DNA of 64,000 bases from positions 4,934,501 through 4,998,500 of the forward strand of contig CM060173.1 of the NCBI GenBank assembly GCA_030549775.1. Reading direction: 5' to 3'. This DNA is from Tamarix chinensis (taxonomy: Eukaryota > Streptophyta > Magnoliopsida > Caryophyllales > Tamaricaceae). Below the pieces are notes generated by a model. It did not search any database. It saw only the letters and a program-made list of their open reading frames with translations, and was not told the DNA's origin. Shown here one piece after another: positions 1-14,937 of this stretch. The translations under genes were made by a program, and so were the position numbers. How positions within the stretch are numbered: the first letter of the stretch is position 1; each line of letters starts with the position of its first letter.

Positions 1-448
1 GGTGACGAAGGCAACAGGCAAAGAAGCAGAGAGTGATGGGGATGGTTGTCATGATGCATGAGGGAGATGGTGTCATGGTGCAGTAGAAGTATGAGGGTGG
101 TAGGGATGATGGTGATTGGGCAGAGAAAGAGAACTCTCTCACGCTACAAAGTTGGCGCAAGGGAAGAAGGAAAAGAAAAGAAAAGGAAAAAGAAATAATA
201 GGTTAGGGGGTTAGGATTAGATTAGGTAAATTTGGATTAGCCATAAATAATTAGGATTAGGGAAAATTTTAACGAGTTTTGGTTTTGGTTTATGAATTAT
301 GCTTTATCCGAGTTAAGGTTTCGGATTTGGTTAAAGTTTTGAAATTAAAAAATTGGGTTAAAGCTAAAATAAGATTCCTCATACGATTATAATCGGATTA
401 AGATATAATTTATACGCGATTAGATTAGCTAAAACTTGGGATATTACA
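1..448 (-). repeat. Partial LTR of gypsy-type element, cut by window edge
   Basis: The block runs from a G/purine-rich stretch (1-180) through AT-rich sequence to a terminal GGGATATTACA at 441-448. The same order (G-rich, GAGA-like, AT-rich, terminal GGGTGTTACA or a C-to-T decayed form) is seen at the right ends of the LTRs near 4142, 48199 and 59028. Strand is set by analogy with the element at 52-59 kb, whose primer site shows a minus-strand element. No primer site or polypurine tract follows the end. Confidence 0.45.
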
Positions 449-1016
449 CTAACTCTCTCAAATCACATAGAAATTGAGTAAATAAAACTTGAATAAGAAG
501 CACATAGAAATCATACTCAAGAAAGAACTCACAAAGAAAATCGATTGAAGAATCAAACTTAACTTAGTTTTATTTCATATATCATTAATGTTTACAAGAC
601 CATGTTTTGATGATTGATTCTACGCCTCCTCAAATTAGTCTTGATGAAAGGATAAGATAAAACCAAAATATAAAAAAAAAATACACCAAATCGGCACACA
701 CACACAAACTAATAAATAAAACTTAAGACTAACAAGATAAATATTCTAATAATATCTAATCAACTAACTGAATCTAATATCTAGCTAATATGACCGATTA
801 CCCTCTTATTATGGACATCCTCATCACATGCTAATCATGTGCCTACCTTAAAAATTCAATAATGACCCCTAAGTGCTTTATTGATCTATAATTAAATAAA
901 TAAGCGCCTAGTTAGGCCTAATGTTGCTAGTTTGGCTCAATTCCTCAACTAAGGCTAAATTAATGGACTCTAAAATAGAGTATGTAAAACCATGGCTTAT
1001 TGAATTTGTAGGACAT
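449..1016. other. Unassigned AT-rich spacer
   Basis: Sequence between two LTRs. I see no coding potential, no tRNA-like primer site next to the LTR end, and no repeat shared with the rest of the window. It may be host DNA or an internal remnant of an element. Its last five bases (GACAT, 1012-1016) are the left target duplication of the following LTR. Confidence 0.4.
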
Positions 1017-4010
1017 TGTAACACCCCCATTTTTACTGCTAAAAATTTTTGTTATGCGGAAGGATTAATTACAAAAACAATAGGTGTTACCACCACACTC
1101 AGTATAAGTCTAGCACCATCTACCATTCTTATACTAAGTGCTAAGGCTAAAACATTACTTTACTTAAATAACATTATAAAGAAGGTAGGATAGAAATTTC
1201 ATTACAAATTACATTGTCCTAATAAGTATAAAAAGATCAGGAAAAGAGTTGCAATATAACAAAAGGGAAATAGTAAGGGACTTAAGAGTCCACGAAATAT
1301 CTGGATCAAAAGAAGTCAGGGCGAATACCTGATAGTCCTAACTCTCAACCCTCTATTTGAAGTCGTCATACCTTACCCTCAAAGTGATCCTACAAGGTAA
1401 ATAATGTCCATTGAATATGAAGGGGACCATGAAATGGAACCCGTCAGTACTATGGTACTAAATAACCTTTTATACCAAACTAATATGAAAAACTAGCATG
1501 GAACACATGCAATGCATATAACTAACAGGTACAAGATATTTAAGTATTCATACGAGGATTGATATAGATTAATCATTTAGATAGTCAAATTCTATTAAGG
1601 TTACATACTACTAATTTTCATTTGTTTAAAACAACCAAAATCTTACCAGACTAGTATGCCAGAGACACTCTCAGAAGTAATAATTAGAACCCAAACTCAG
1701 CATAACAATTATAACATTCACACCATGGCTCATATCTCAGCATAAATCCCAACCAAATTTATAACATCATAGGTATGTTCACTGGTAATCTATAACAAAA
1801 TCCACAACATCACATGTATACTTACAGGTAGAATATAATAAAATACATAGCATCACATGTGTACTTATAGATATAGGATAATAAAATCTGTAACCTTATA
1901 GGTACACTTATAGATACAGTAAATTAAAATATATAGCACCATTAGTATACTTACAGGTATAGTATAATAATATACACAACGTCACAAGTACACTTACAAG
2001 TATAGTATAATAATATACATAACATCATAGGTATACTTACGAACATAATACCAACACCAGTAGACATAAAGGCTACTACCGAAACCACAGGTAGGCACAA
2101 GGCTACTACCAAAACCAATCTAATATCAAATAATAATCATTCCAAACTGATATTATCATTTTTATTTTTATTTACTTGAGGGGGATACAATAATAACCCG
2201 AAGACATAAAAGTGCGCCGGTATGAGGCATCACGGTCCCCTCCAACCATCCAACCTAGAGGCATAACAACACTCTGATCATACTGATGCATAAGGCACAA
2301 AGTACCCTCCTCACCTCGGACACATACTCATTAAGTATCGATATCCCCTATAGGGCTCGTAGGTCACCTATAGAGTAGACTAGGGCCTTACTAGGGCACA
2401 ACTGGCACACCAGAAAACCAAACAAATTGAGGACTCCTACCTCGTATCTAGGGTAGCTACCCCTAGAGAGAAACCATTCCCAAACTCGAGGTCTTTCACT
2501 TTACGTATTAGTATTTTTTTTATAAGATGATCACAGATAACACACATTACAAATTTATTCTCATTTCCATACTTATTCATTTTTCCTTTATTTCCAATTA
2601 TCCAAGTCAACCCTAAGGTCAACCTACCAAAAGTCTAAGGCCATCTTGTGTCCAATTATTCACCTTGAAGTGCACTAGGCCAAAAATGATCAAAATGCCC
2701 CTAAGGCCAATAATTATCACATTATCATCCATTTAAATACTAAATCCATTTTATTTATTAATTTGTCATGAAAAGGCTAAAATAAAATAATCTATTTATT
2801 TATTATATAATTTAAATGATCAATCATGTCAAAAGACCATTTTACCCATACATTGGTTTCTACATATAAAACCCTATCATATACTTTTGAAACATACAAA
2901 ACACATGATTACATAATCAACAATAGGTAATACATGTTAGACATTATTTTCAGGATAAATATAATAATACACAAAAATGACTAAATTGCCCCTAGGGTAT
3001 ACATCCCTAATAATTATTCCACAATTATATATAAGCATGATTAACCAATAATTTTATACATAATTATCATACAAAATATTTTCCCATCGTTAGAATTATT
3101 TTTAAATCATACTTTCGTACCCAGAATATTTTACATCAACATGCTTGTTTTATCCATTTTCATAATAATGATAATTAACACATAATTATGTCAAAATAAA
3201 TCATGCTTAGCATATTTCATACACCAAAAACCTTAATGTGCTATCACGCAATATTGATCATTTTAGTAGAGTATAACGGTTACCTAAATTCCAGCAAAAA
3301 CATAAAATTAGTGGTATCCACTAAAATTTATTAGGTCCTGCTAATTAAACTTTCGTACCTAAAAATAATAGAGTTGTGGTCGGTTGGTTTGGTGGTGGCA
3401 TTGGGTTTGGTGGTTGCAAAGATGGTGAGGCTTGCGATGGTTTGAAGGTTGGGGTGCTGCTGGACAATTGAACAAAACAAGAGAAAAGGATAGCTGTGTT
3501 GGACGGGAGGGAGATGTAGAGGGGAGGAGGTGTTGTGGTGGTGTCAGGGGGGTTGGTGATGGTGCTACGTGATGATGCTTCAGCTGTGGTGGGTTGGCTG
3601 CACAGGGCGACGGGGCTGGGAGTTGTGGCTGGACTAGGAAGGTAGGGAATGGCAAGAGGCTGGGAGGAGGAGAATGGGAGCTGCAGGAGTTGGGGGATGT
3701 GTGTTGAGGGTGGTTACACAAGGGGCTGGTCGGGGAGTGAGGGAGTGTCGTGTATATGTATTAGGCAGGACTTGTTTGGTTAGGGGCTTGGGGAAGGGTG
3801 CGCCGAAAGTAGTAGGGGGTTGTTTGGGGTGTTAGGTTCTACGAGAGTGTAGCGTGCGAGAGTGTATATAAATGTAGAGGGAGATAGGGATATTTTTTAG
3901 GGGGAAGGGACTGTAAATGGCAGAGGGAGGGAGAGAGGGAGAGAGAAAAAACATATATTATATATATACATATTTTTAAAAAAAAAATTAGTTCAGGTAG
4001 ATTAGGGTAT

Positions 4011-4043
<33 letters not shown>

Positions 4044-4142
4044 CAGTAACACGTTTAATACTAAACCTCCTAAAATAATAATTATAACTAATCACACATA
4101 ATTATTAGTTTTAATTAGGGTTCCTAAAAATGGGATATTATA
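1017..4142 (-). mobile_element. Solo LTR of gypsy-type retrotransposon with 5-bp TSD
   Basis: It begins TGTAACACCCCC at 1017 and ends ...TGGGATATTATA at 4142, which is the expected inverse end after C-to-T decay. It is flanked by GACAT at 1012-1016 and GACAT at 4143-4147, a 5-bp target duplication typical of LTR integration. At 3.1 kb it is long. Inside are short repeated modules with CACAGGTA-type motifs (1900-2110), a G-rich part (3360-3900), a GAGAGA tract near 3930 and an (AGT)n run near 4009-4043. The words CTAAGTGCTAAGGCTAAA near the left end are shared with the LTRs at 52.2 and 57.3 kb, which ties it to that family. No gag or pol is present, so it is a solo LTR left by LTR-LTR recombination. 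Confidence 0.75.
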
Positions 4143-4380
4143 GACATGTCTCCACATCACTTGGGAATAGGTCGGGGAGCCATTGTTAATTGATAATAAG
4201 ACATGGGATAAGCCAAACTGTGTCTCTAGGGGAAATAATTGAGTTTCAAGTGCCCTTGTTAAGAAGCAACACTTAGACTTTATCATGAGATGTTAGTTAT
4301 TGGTTCCAAATGTCTATAGTGATAAGATCCCAGGAAATAAAAAAGTAGCATTTATTTTTATGTTCACATGACTAGGTAGT

Positions 4381-4560
4381 TTCGGCCCGTTCGGGTTATT
4401 TCGTGCAATATGACAGGTTGGTCCCATTGTGACCGAGTTGTTTTGGGTAAACTTAATGGGTCGGGTCATTTCATGCAATTTGACGGGTTGGATTTGAGTA
4501 GTTACGGGTTAACTTGATGGGTCGAGTCGAATCAAGTTTTGACAGGTTGAGTTAAATTCA
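4381..4560. repeat. GGGTCGGGT-rich degenerate repeat, left flank of satellite
   Basis: Repeated GGGTCGGGT, GACGGGTTGG and TTAACTTGATGGGTCG words abut the left edge of the AT satellite. Similar vocabulary in the same direction occurs at 14505-14740 beyond the right edge. Such sequence is common near the ends of plant DNA transposons, but I find no clear terminal inverted repeat here. Confidence 0.5.
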
Positions 4561-7500
4561 AGTCAAGATAATTATCTTTAATTATATTATAAATATTAAA
4601 GACAATCACAATGTTACTATTGTAGATAAAAGAATTAAAAATATTAGATGCACTTTATTTTCACAAATAAATAGTAAAGATATTTATAAATTTTAATAAT
4701 AAAAAATACTGCATGATGATTCTAACTAAGATATTTATCATTTATTTTGATTTATTTGATTATTTAAAATATTTTATTACTTAAAAAAGATAATTTTATT
4801 AAATAAAGCTGATCATAACAATATTATACATTGTATAATTATCATTTATTACATTGTAAATATTAGAAAATCATAAGATTACTAGTACGGATAAATGAAA
4901 TAAGAATATTATATATATTTTTATTTTTATAAATGTAAATAATAAAGATATTTATAAGTTTTAACAATATTATATCTGATTACTAAAAAGATTTGTAAAT
5001 TTTACAAGTAAAAATATTAGATATTTATCATATATTATATTTATTTGATTACTTAAAAAAAGATTATTTTATAAAATAAAGGTGAGCATAGGCACGACTA
5101 TATAATGTATAATTATCATTTATTACATTATAAATATTAGAGACAATCATACATTTACTATTACAAATAAAAGAATTAAGAATATTATATGAGTTTTATT
5201 TTTACAAAGGTAAATAATAAAGATATTTATAAGTTTTAACAATATCATGTTTGATTACTTAAAATATTTATAAATCTTACAAGTAAAAATATTAGATATT
5301 TATCATATATTATATTTATTTGATTACTTAAAAAAGATAATTTTATAAAATAAAGGTGAGGATAAACATGAATATAAAAATTTTAAATATCATTTATTAT
5401 AATGTAAATATTAGAGATAATCATAAAATTACTAGTAAAGATAAATGAAATAAGAATATTATATGTGTTTCATTATTACATAGGTAAATAATAAAGATAT
5501 TTATAAGTTTTAACAATATTATATTTGATTACTTAAAATAATTATAAATTCTATAAGTAAAAATATTATATATTTATCATATATTATATCTATTTGATTA
5601 CTTAAAATATTCAATTACTTAAGAAAATATTATTTTATAAATTAAAGGTGAGTATAGGCATGACTATACATTATATAATTATCATTTATTACATTGTAAA
5701 TATTAGAAACAATTATAAGATTACTAGTATGGATAAATAAAATAAGAATATTATATGTGTTTTTATTTTTACAAAGGCAAAGAATAAAGACGTTTATAAG
5801 TTTTAACAATATTATATTTGATTACTTAAAATATATATAAATTTTAAAAGTAAAAATATTAGATATTTATTATATATTATATTTATTCGATTACTTAAAA
5901 TAGTTGATTACTTAAAAAAAAGATTATTTTATAAAATAAAAGTGAGCATAGGCATGGCTATAAAATGTATAATCATCATTTATTACATTGTAAATTCTAG
6001 AGACAATCATAAGATTATTTTTATAGATAAAAGAATTAAGAATAATATATATGTTTTATTTTTACAAAGGTAATTAATAAAGATATTTATAAGTTTTAAC
6101 AATATTATGTTTGATGACTTAAAATATTTATAAATTTTACGAGTAAAAATATTAGACATTTATTATATGTTATATTTATTTGATTACTTAAAAAAATATA
6201 ATTTTATAAGATAAAGATGAGAATAAACATCACTATATAACGTATAATTATCATTTATTACAATGTAAATATTAGATACAACCATAAAATTACTAGTAAA
6301 GATAAATGAAATAACAGTATTATTTTTACAAAGGTAAACAATAAAGATATTTATAAGTTTTAACAATATTATATTTGATTACTTAAAATTTTATAAATTT
6401 TATAAGTAAAAATATTAGATATTTATCATATATTATATCTATTTGATTACTTAAAAAAAGATAATTTTATAAAATAAAGGTGAGCATGGGCATGACTATA
6501 CAATATATAATTATTATTTATTGCATTGTAAATATTAGAGACAATCATAAAATTACTAGTATAGATAAATAAAATAAGATTATTATATGTGTTTTATTTT
6601 TACAAAGTTAAATAATAAAAATATTCATAAATTTTACAAGTAAAAATATCAGATATTTATCATACATTATATTTATTTGGTTACTTAAAAAAAGATTACT
6701 TTATAAAATAAAGGGGAGCATAGGTATAACAATACCATGTATAATTATCGTTTATTTCATTGTAAATATTATCAAGAATCATAAGATTACTATTATAGAT
6801 AAAAGAATTAATAATATTATATTTGTTTTATTTTTACAAGGGTAAATAATAAAGATATTTATAACTTTTTAACAATATTAAGTTTGATTACTTAAAATAT
6901 TTATAAATTTTACAAGCAAAAATATTAGATATTTACCATATATTATATTTATTTGATTACTTAAAATAGATAATTTTATAAAATAAAGGTGAGGACAAAC
7001 ATGACTACACAAATTTTAAGTATCATTTATTACAATGTAAATATTAGATACAACCATAAGATTACTAGTAAAGATAAATGAAATAACAGTATTATATGCG
7101 TTTTATTTTTACAAAGGCAAATAATAAAGATATTTATAAGTTTTAAAAATATTATATTTGATTACTTAAAATATTTAAAAATTTTATAAGTAAAAATATT
7201 AGATATTTATCATATATTATATCTATTTGATTACTTAAAAAAAGATAATTTTATAAAATAAAGGTGAGGATAGGTATGACTGTACAATGTATAATTATTA
7301 TTTATTACATTGTAAATATTAGAGACAATCATAAGATTACTAGTATAGATAAATAAAATAAGATTATTATATGTGTTTTATTTTTACAAAGTTAAATAAT
7401 AAAAATATTTATAAATTTTACAAGTAAAAATATTAGATATTTATCATATATTATATGTATTTGGTTACTTAAAAAAAGATTATTTTATAAAATAAAGGTG

Positions 7501-10500
7501 AGCATAGGTATAACTATACCATGTATAATTATCGTTTATTACATTGTAAATATTATAAAGAATCACAAGATTACTATGATAGATAAAAGAATTAAGAATA
7601 TTATATGTGTTTTATTTTTACAAAGGTAAATAATAAAGATATTTATAAGTTCTTAACAATATTATATTTGATGACTTAAAATATTTACATATTGTATAAG
7701 TAAAAATATTAGATATTTATCATATGTTATATTTATTTGATTACTTAAAAAAGATAATTTTATAAAATAAAGGTGAGGATAAACATGACTATACAAATTC
7801 TAAGTATCATTTATTATAATGTAAATATTAGAGACAATCATAAGATTACTAGTAAAGATAAATGAAATAAGAATATTATATGTGTTTCATTTTTACATAG
7901 GTAAATAATAAAGATATTTATAAGTTTTAACAATATTATATTTGATTACTTAAAATATTTATAAATTCTATAAGTAAAAATATTATATATTTATCATATA
8001 TTATATCTATTTGATTACTTAAAATATTCAATTACTTAAGAAAATATTATTTTATAAATTAAAGGTGAGGATAGGTATGACTATACACTGTATAATTATC
8101 ATTCATTATATTGTAAATATTAGTGACAATCATAAGATTACTAGTACAGATAAATGAAATAGGAATATTATATGTGTTTTATTTTTACAAAGGTAAATAA
8201 TAAAGATATTTATAAGTTTTAACAAGATTATATTTGATTGCTTATAATATTTATAAATTTTACAAGAAAAAATATTAGATGTTTATCATATATATTATAT
8301 TTATTTGATTACTTAAAAAAAGATAATTTTATAAAATAAAGGTGAGCATAGACAAGACTATATAATGTATAATTATTATTTATTATATTGAAAATATTAG
8401 AGACAGTCATAAGATTACAAGTATAGATAAATAAAATAAGATTATTATATGTGTTTTATTTTTGTAAACTTAAATAATAAAAATATTTATAAGTTTTACA
8501 AGTAAAATTATTAGATGTTTATCATATATTATATTTATTTGATTACTTAAAATATTTGATTACATAAAAAAAGATTATTTTATAAAATAAAGATGAGCAT
8601 AGGAGTAACTATACAATGTATAATTATTATTTATTACATTATAAATATTAGAGACAATCATAAGATTACTATTATAAAAAAAAATAATTAAGAATATTTT
8701 ATGTGTTTTTATTTTTATAAAGGTAAATAATAACGATATTTATAAGTTTTAGCAATATTATGTTTGATTATTTGAAATATTTATTAATTTTACAAGTAGA
8801 AATATCTAATATTTTATATAATATATCATATTTATTTGATTAAGATAATTTTTTTAAATAAAGGTGATGATAAATATGACTAATGATAGACAATCATAAG
8901 ATTACTACTAATGATAAATGAAATAAGAATATTATATATGTATTATTTTTACAAAGGTATATAATAAAGATATTTATAAATTTTAACAATATTATATTTG
9001 GTAACTTAAAATAATTATAAGTTTTATAAGTAAAAATATTAGATATTTATCATATATTATATCTATTTGATTACTTAAAATATCTCATTACTTAAAAAAT
9101 GATAATTTTATAAAATAAAGGTGATCATAATAAGATTATACATTGTATAATTATCATTTATTATATTGTAAATATTAGAGACAATTATAAGATTACTAGT
9201 ATGGATAAATAAAATAAGAATATTATATTTTTTTTTATTTTTACAAAGGTAAAGAATAAAGACGTTTATAAGTTTTAACAATATTATATTTGATTACTTA
9301 AAATATTTATAAATTTTAAAAGTAAAGATATTAGATATTTATCATATATTATATTTATTCGATTACTTAAAATAGTTGATTACTTAAAAAAAAGATTATT
9401 TTATAATATAAAAGTGAGCATAGGCATGACTATACAATGTATAATTATTATTTATTAGATTGTAAATATTATAGACAATCATAAGATTACTAGTAATGAT
9501 AAATGAAATAAGAATATTATATATGTATTATTTTTACAAAGGTATATAATAAAGATATTTATAAGTTTTAACAATATTATATTTGATAACTTAAAATAAT
9601 TATATGTTTTATAAGTAAATATATTAGATATTTATCATATATTATATCTATTTGATTACTTAAAATATCTCATTACTTAAAAAAACATAATTTTATAAAA
9701 TAAAGGTGATCATAATAAGATTATACATTACATAATTATCATTTATTATATTGTAAATATTAGAGACAATTATAAGATTACTAGTATGCATAAATTAAAT
9801 AAGAATATTATATGTTTTTTTTTACAAAGGTGAAGAATAAAGACGTTTATAAGTTTTAACAATATTATATTTGATTACATAAAATATTTATAAATTTTAA
9901 AAGTAAAAATATTAGATATTTATCAGATATTATATTTATTCAATTACTTAAAATAGTTGATTACTTAAAAAAAAGATTATTTTATAATATAAAAGTGAGC
10001 ATAGGCATGACTATACAATGCATAATCATCATTTATTACATTGTAAATTCTAGAGACAATCATAAGATTATTGTTACAGATAAAAGAATTAAGAATAATA
10101 TATATGTTTTATTTTTACAAAGGTAATTAATAAAGATATTTATAAGTTTTAACAATATTATGTTTGATGACTTAAAATATTTATAAATTTTACGAGTAAA
10201 AATATTAGATATTTATCATATATTATATTTATTTGACTACTTAAAAAAGATAATTTTATAAAATAAAGGTGAGGATAAACATGACTATACAACGTATAAT
10301 TATCATTTATTACAATGTAAATATTAGATACAACCATAAGATTACTAGTAAAGATAAATGAAATAATAGTATTATATGCGTTTTATTTTTACAAAGGCAA
10401 ATAATAAAGATATTTATAAGTTTTAAAAATATTATATTTGATTACTTAAAATATTTATAAATTTTATAAGTAAAAATATTAGATATTTATCATTTATTAT

Positions 10501-13500
10501 ATCTATTTGATTACTTAAAAAAAGATTATTTTATAAAATAAAGATGAGCATAGGAGTAACTATACAATGTATAATTATTATTCATTACATTATAAATATT
10601 AGAGACAATCATAAGATTACTATTATAAATAAAAGAATTAAGAATATTATATGTGTTTTTATTTTTATAAAAGTAAATAATAACGATATTTATAAGTTTT
10701 AGCAATATTATGTTTGATTATTTGAAATATTTATTAATTTTACAAGTAGAAATATCTAATATTTTTTTATAATATATCATATTTATTTGATTAAGATAAT
10801 TTTTTTAAATAAAGGTGATGATAAATATGACTATACAATGTATAATTATTATTTATTAGATTGTAAATATTATAGACAATCATAAGATTACTACTAATGA
10901 TAAATGAAATAAGTATATTATATAAGTATTATTTTTACAAAGGTATATAATAAAGATATTTATAAGTTTTAACAATATTATATTTGATAACTTAAAATAA
11001 TTATAAGTTTTATAAATAAAAATATTAGATATTTATAATATATTATATCTATTTGATTACTTAAAATATCTCATTACTTAAAAAAAGATAATTTTATAAA
11101 ATAAAGGTGATCATAATAAGATTATACATTGTATAATTATCATTTATTATATTGTAAATATTAGAGACAATTATAAGATTACTAATATGGATAAATAAAA
11201 TAAGAATATTATATTTGTTTTATTTTTACAAAGGTAAAGAATAAAGACGTTTATAAGTTTTAACAATATTATATTTGATTACTTAAAATATTTATAAATT
11301 TTAAAAGTAAAGATATTAGATATTTATCATATATTATATTTATTCGATTACTTAAAATAGTTGATTACTTAAAAAAAAGATTATTTTATAATATAAAAGT
11401 GAGCATAGGCATGACTATACAATGTATAATTATTATTCATTAGATTGTAAATATTATAGACAATCATAAGATTACTAGTAATGATAAATGAAATAAGAAT
11501 ATTATATATGTATTATTTTTACAGAGGTATATAATAAAGATATTTATAAGCTTTAACAATATTATATTTGATAACTTAAAATAATTATATTTTTATAAGT
11601 AAAAATATTAGATATTTATCATATATATTATCTATTTGATTACTTAAAATATCTCATTACTTAAAAAAAGATAATTTTATAAAATAAAGGTGATCATAAT
11701 AAGATTATACATTGGATAATTATCATTTATTATATTGTAAATATTAGAGACAATTATAAGATTACTAGTATGGATAAATTAAATAAGAATATTATATTTT
11801 TTTTTTATTTGTACAAAGGTGAAGAATAAAGACGTTTATAAGTTTTAACAATATTATATTTGATTACATAAAATATTTATAAATTTTAAAAGTAAAAATA
11901 TTAGATATTTATCAGATAATATATATATATTCAATTACTTAAAATAGTTGATTACTTAAGAAAAAGATTATTTTATAATATAAAAGTGAGCATAGGCATG
12001 ACTATACAATGTATAATCATCATTTATTACATTGTAAATTCTAGAGACAATCATAAGATTATTGTTACAGGTAAAAGAATTAAGAATAATATATATGTTT
12101 TATTTTTACAAAGGTAATTAATAAAGATATTTATAAGTTTTAACAATATTATGTTTGATGACTTAAAATATTTATAAATTTTACGAGTAAAAATATTAGA
12201 TATTTATCATATATTATATTTATTTGAATACTTAAAAAAGATAATTTTATAAAATAAAGGTGAGGATAAACATGACTATACAACGTATAATTATCATTTA
12301 TTACAATGTAAATATTAGATACAACCATAAGATTACTAGTAAAGATAAATGAAATAACAGTATTATATGCGTTTTATTTTTACAAAGGCAAATAATAAAG
12401 ATATTTATAAGTTTTAAAAATATTATATTTGATTACTTAAAATATTTATAAATTTTATAAGTAAAAATATTAGATATTTATCATATATTATATCTATTTG
12501 ATTACTTAAAAAAAGATAATTTTATAAAATAGAGGTGAGCATAGGCATGACTGTACAATGTAGTATTATTATTTTTTTTTACATTGTAAATATTAGAGAC
12601 AATCATAAGATTACTTGTATAAATAAATAAAATAAGATTATTATATGTGTTTTATTTTTACAAAGTTAAATAATAAAAATATTTATAAATTTTACAAGTA
12701 AAAATATTAGATATTTATCATATATTATATGTATTTGGTTATTTAAAAAAAGATTATTTTATAAAATAAAGGTGAGCATAAGTATAACTATATCATGTAT
12801 AATTATCGTTTATTACATTGTAAATATTATAAAGAATCATAAGATTACTATTATAGATAAAAGAATTAAGAATATTATATGTGTTTTATTTTTACAAAGG
12901 TAAATAATAAAGATATTCATAAGTTTTTAACAATATTATATTTGATGACTTAAAATATTTACATATTGTATAAGTAAAAATATTAGATATTTATCATATG
13001 TTATATTTATTTGATTACTTAAAAAAGATAATTTTATAAAATATAGGTGAGCATATGTATAACTATACAATGTATACTATATAATATATAATTATCATTT
13101 ATTATATTATAAATGTTGGAGACAATCGTAAGATTACTAGTATATATAAATAAAATAAGATTATTATATGTGTTTTATTTTTAAAAAGTTAAATAATAAA
13201 GATATTTATAAGTTTTACAAGTAAAAATATTAATTTTTTTATCATGTATTATATTTATTTGATTACTTAAAAAAATATTATTTTATAAAATAAAGGTGAG
13301 TATAGGCATGACTATTCAATGTATAATTATCATTAATTATAGTGTAAATATTAGAGACAATCATAAGATTACTATTGCAGATAAAATAATTAAGAATATT
13401 ATATGTGTTTTATTTTTATGAAGTTAAATAATAAAGATATTTATGAGTTTTAAAGTATTATATTTGATTACTTAAAATATTTATAAATTTTATAAGTAAA

Positions 13501-13640
13501 AATATTAGATGTTTATCATATATTGTATTTATTTGATTACTTAAAATATTTGATTATTTTAAAAAATAATATTTTATAAAATAAAGATGAGCATAACATG
13601 AATGTAAAATGTATTATTATCGTTGATTACATTGTAACTA
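4560..13640. repeat. AT-rich satellite array, ~33 monomers, with 7-mer higher-order repeat
   Basis: One conserved box, TTTATAAAATAAAGGTGAG, recurs about 33 times. Box positions include 4808, 5081, 5355, 5647, 5941, 6215, 6479, 6713, 6988, 7263, 7497, 7772, 8064 and 8341, then on to 13585. Spacings fall in classes near 234, 250, 274 and 292 bp. Each monomer also carries ATTACTAGTA, TTATTTTTACAAAGGTAAATAATAAAGA and a GATTACTTAAAA motif. From 8592 the spacing pattern repeats every seven monomers (8592 to 10543 to 12533), and specific variants such as ATGCGTTTTATT recur at the same phase. Short ORFs inside are chance. Not a gene region. Confidence 0.93.
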
Positions 13641-14504
13641 TTTGAGACAATCAGATTTATCAGATTCATCCAATTAAACTATTTTTGATAAATTAATTAT
13701 GCAATATACTTTAAAATATACATAATTTCATGTTAGTATTGTTAATTTAAAAAAATTGTGTGAAATATATTGGAATTGGACTGTTAGGTCAAAACTCTTA
13801 CGGATTTAAATTGGATTGTATAATTGAGTTATTTTATTAAATTGATTGTATATTATTTGTTAAGGAAGATGTTGGAAAATTTTAGAAGATTTTGTCATTT
13901 CTCAAGTTAAATGAGTTTGTTAATGCCTAAAATATTTCATTTTATTTTATATAAAAACATGGAGTATTGATCAAAATAATTTGAATAACATATTGATACT
14001 TGTTAGTTGTTAATTTGTTATACATGTTATAGATGATGGAATTAGAGAAAAAATATTATTTTACACCATAGGTAATAACATATAATATATTAAATCAATA
14101 ATTATGTGTATAAGTTCATTTGATATTATAGGACATGTGTATGTTGATAAGTTATGGACTTATAAAAGTAGTTAGGCAAAAAAGACAAAATATATTAAAA
14201 AATTGTCTAATATACACCTTTACCATCAAAATTTCTCTAACTCATTAACATAATTTAGATTTCATATAAGCATGTAATTAAAAGTATGTTATTAATGGTC
14301 ACTTGTTTATTAAATTATTATTATGAATTCTTAATATTGTATTTTTGTAAGGAAAAATTTATTAGGACATCATTAATAAATAAGAATGTCTAGGGTAAAA
14401 GTATGAAAAATAAATATAATTTATAAAATACTATATTTTTTAAAGCTTTAAATGAATAATAAAATATGTGTAATTTATTATTATTATTATTATTATAGAT
14501 TTTG
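13641..14504. other. AT-rich region, nothing recognised
   Basis: AT-rich sequence between the satellite and the GGGTCGGGT block, with a short (TTA)n run at about 14476-14497. I see no gene, RNA gene or bounded element. Confidence 0.5.
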
Positions 14505-14740
14505 ATGTCTGGTCGGGTTAATGTCGGGTTTGATAGGGTGAATATTGGGTCGGGTTGACTACGGGTTGGGTCAAACGTAGGTTGGGTTGGGTAGCTATCG
14601 GATCGAGTTAATGACAGGTCATAGATTAGGATCGGGTCGGATCAAATCCGGATCAAATTTATTTTTATCGGATCAGTGTTAGACCGGATCAATGTTGAGT
14701 CAGATTGCTAAACTTTTTAAATATTATCAGGTTGGATTTC
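14505..14740. repeat. GGGTCGGGT-rich degenerate repeat, right flank of satellite
   Basis: Multiple GGTCGGGTT, GGGTTGGGTC and GGATCGGGTCGG words echo 4381-4560 on the other side of the satellite. Possibly both are parts of one element that carries or was invaded by the satellite. The following 190 bases (14741-14937) look like unique sequence without a supportable gene. Confidence 0.5.
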
Positions 14741-14937
14741 GTTCGAGTCGGATCGACTTAGATGGCTTTTGCCGGTAACGCATACACGTACTACAGCACG
14801 ATTGTGATTGTCCTTTCTTCCTAGATTCTGCAACTTCGAAGGTAACCAGCCATGTCCCCTGCCAACTCTACTACCTCTAGAAATGTTAGGGAAATATATA
14901 TATATAATATGTTGGATAGAATAGCTTATAGAATAAA

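Noticed and set aside
3359..3721. 120-codon minus-strand frame rich in Pro, His and Ser
   Set aside because: Lies in the G-rich part of a solo LTR. Composition alone explains the open frame; no domain and no conservation in the other LTR copies.
4560..13640. Possible CRISPR-like or gene-encoding repeat array
   Set aside because: Monomers of 234-296 bp, head to tail, without spacers and about 80% A+T by eye; a eukaryotic satellite.
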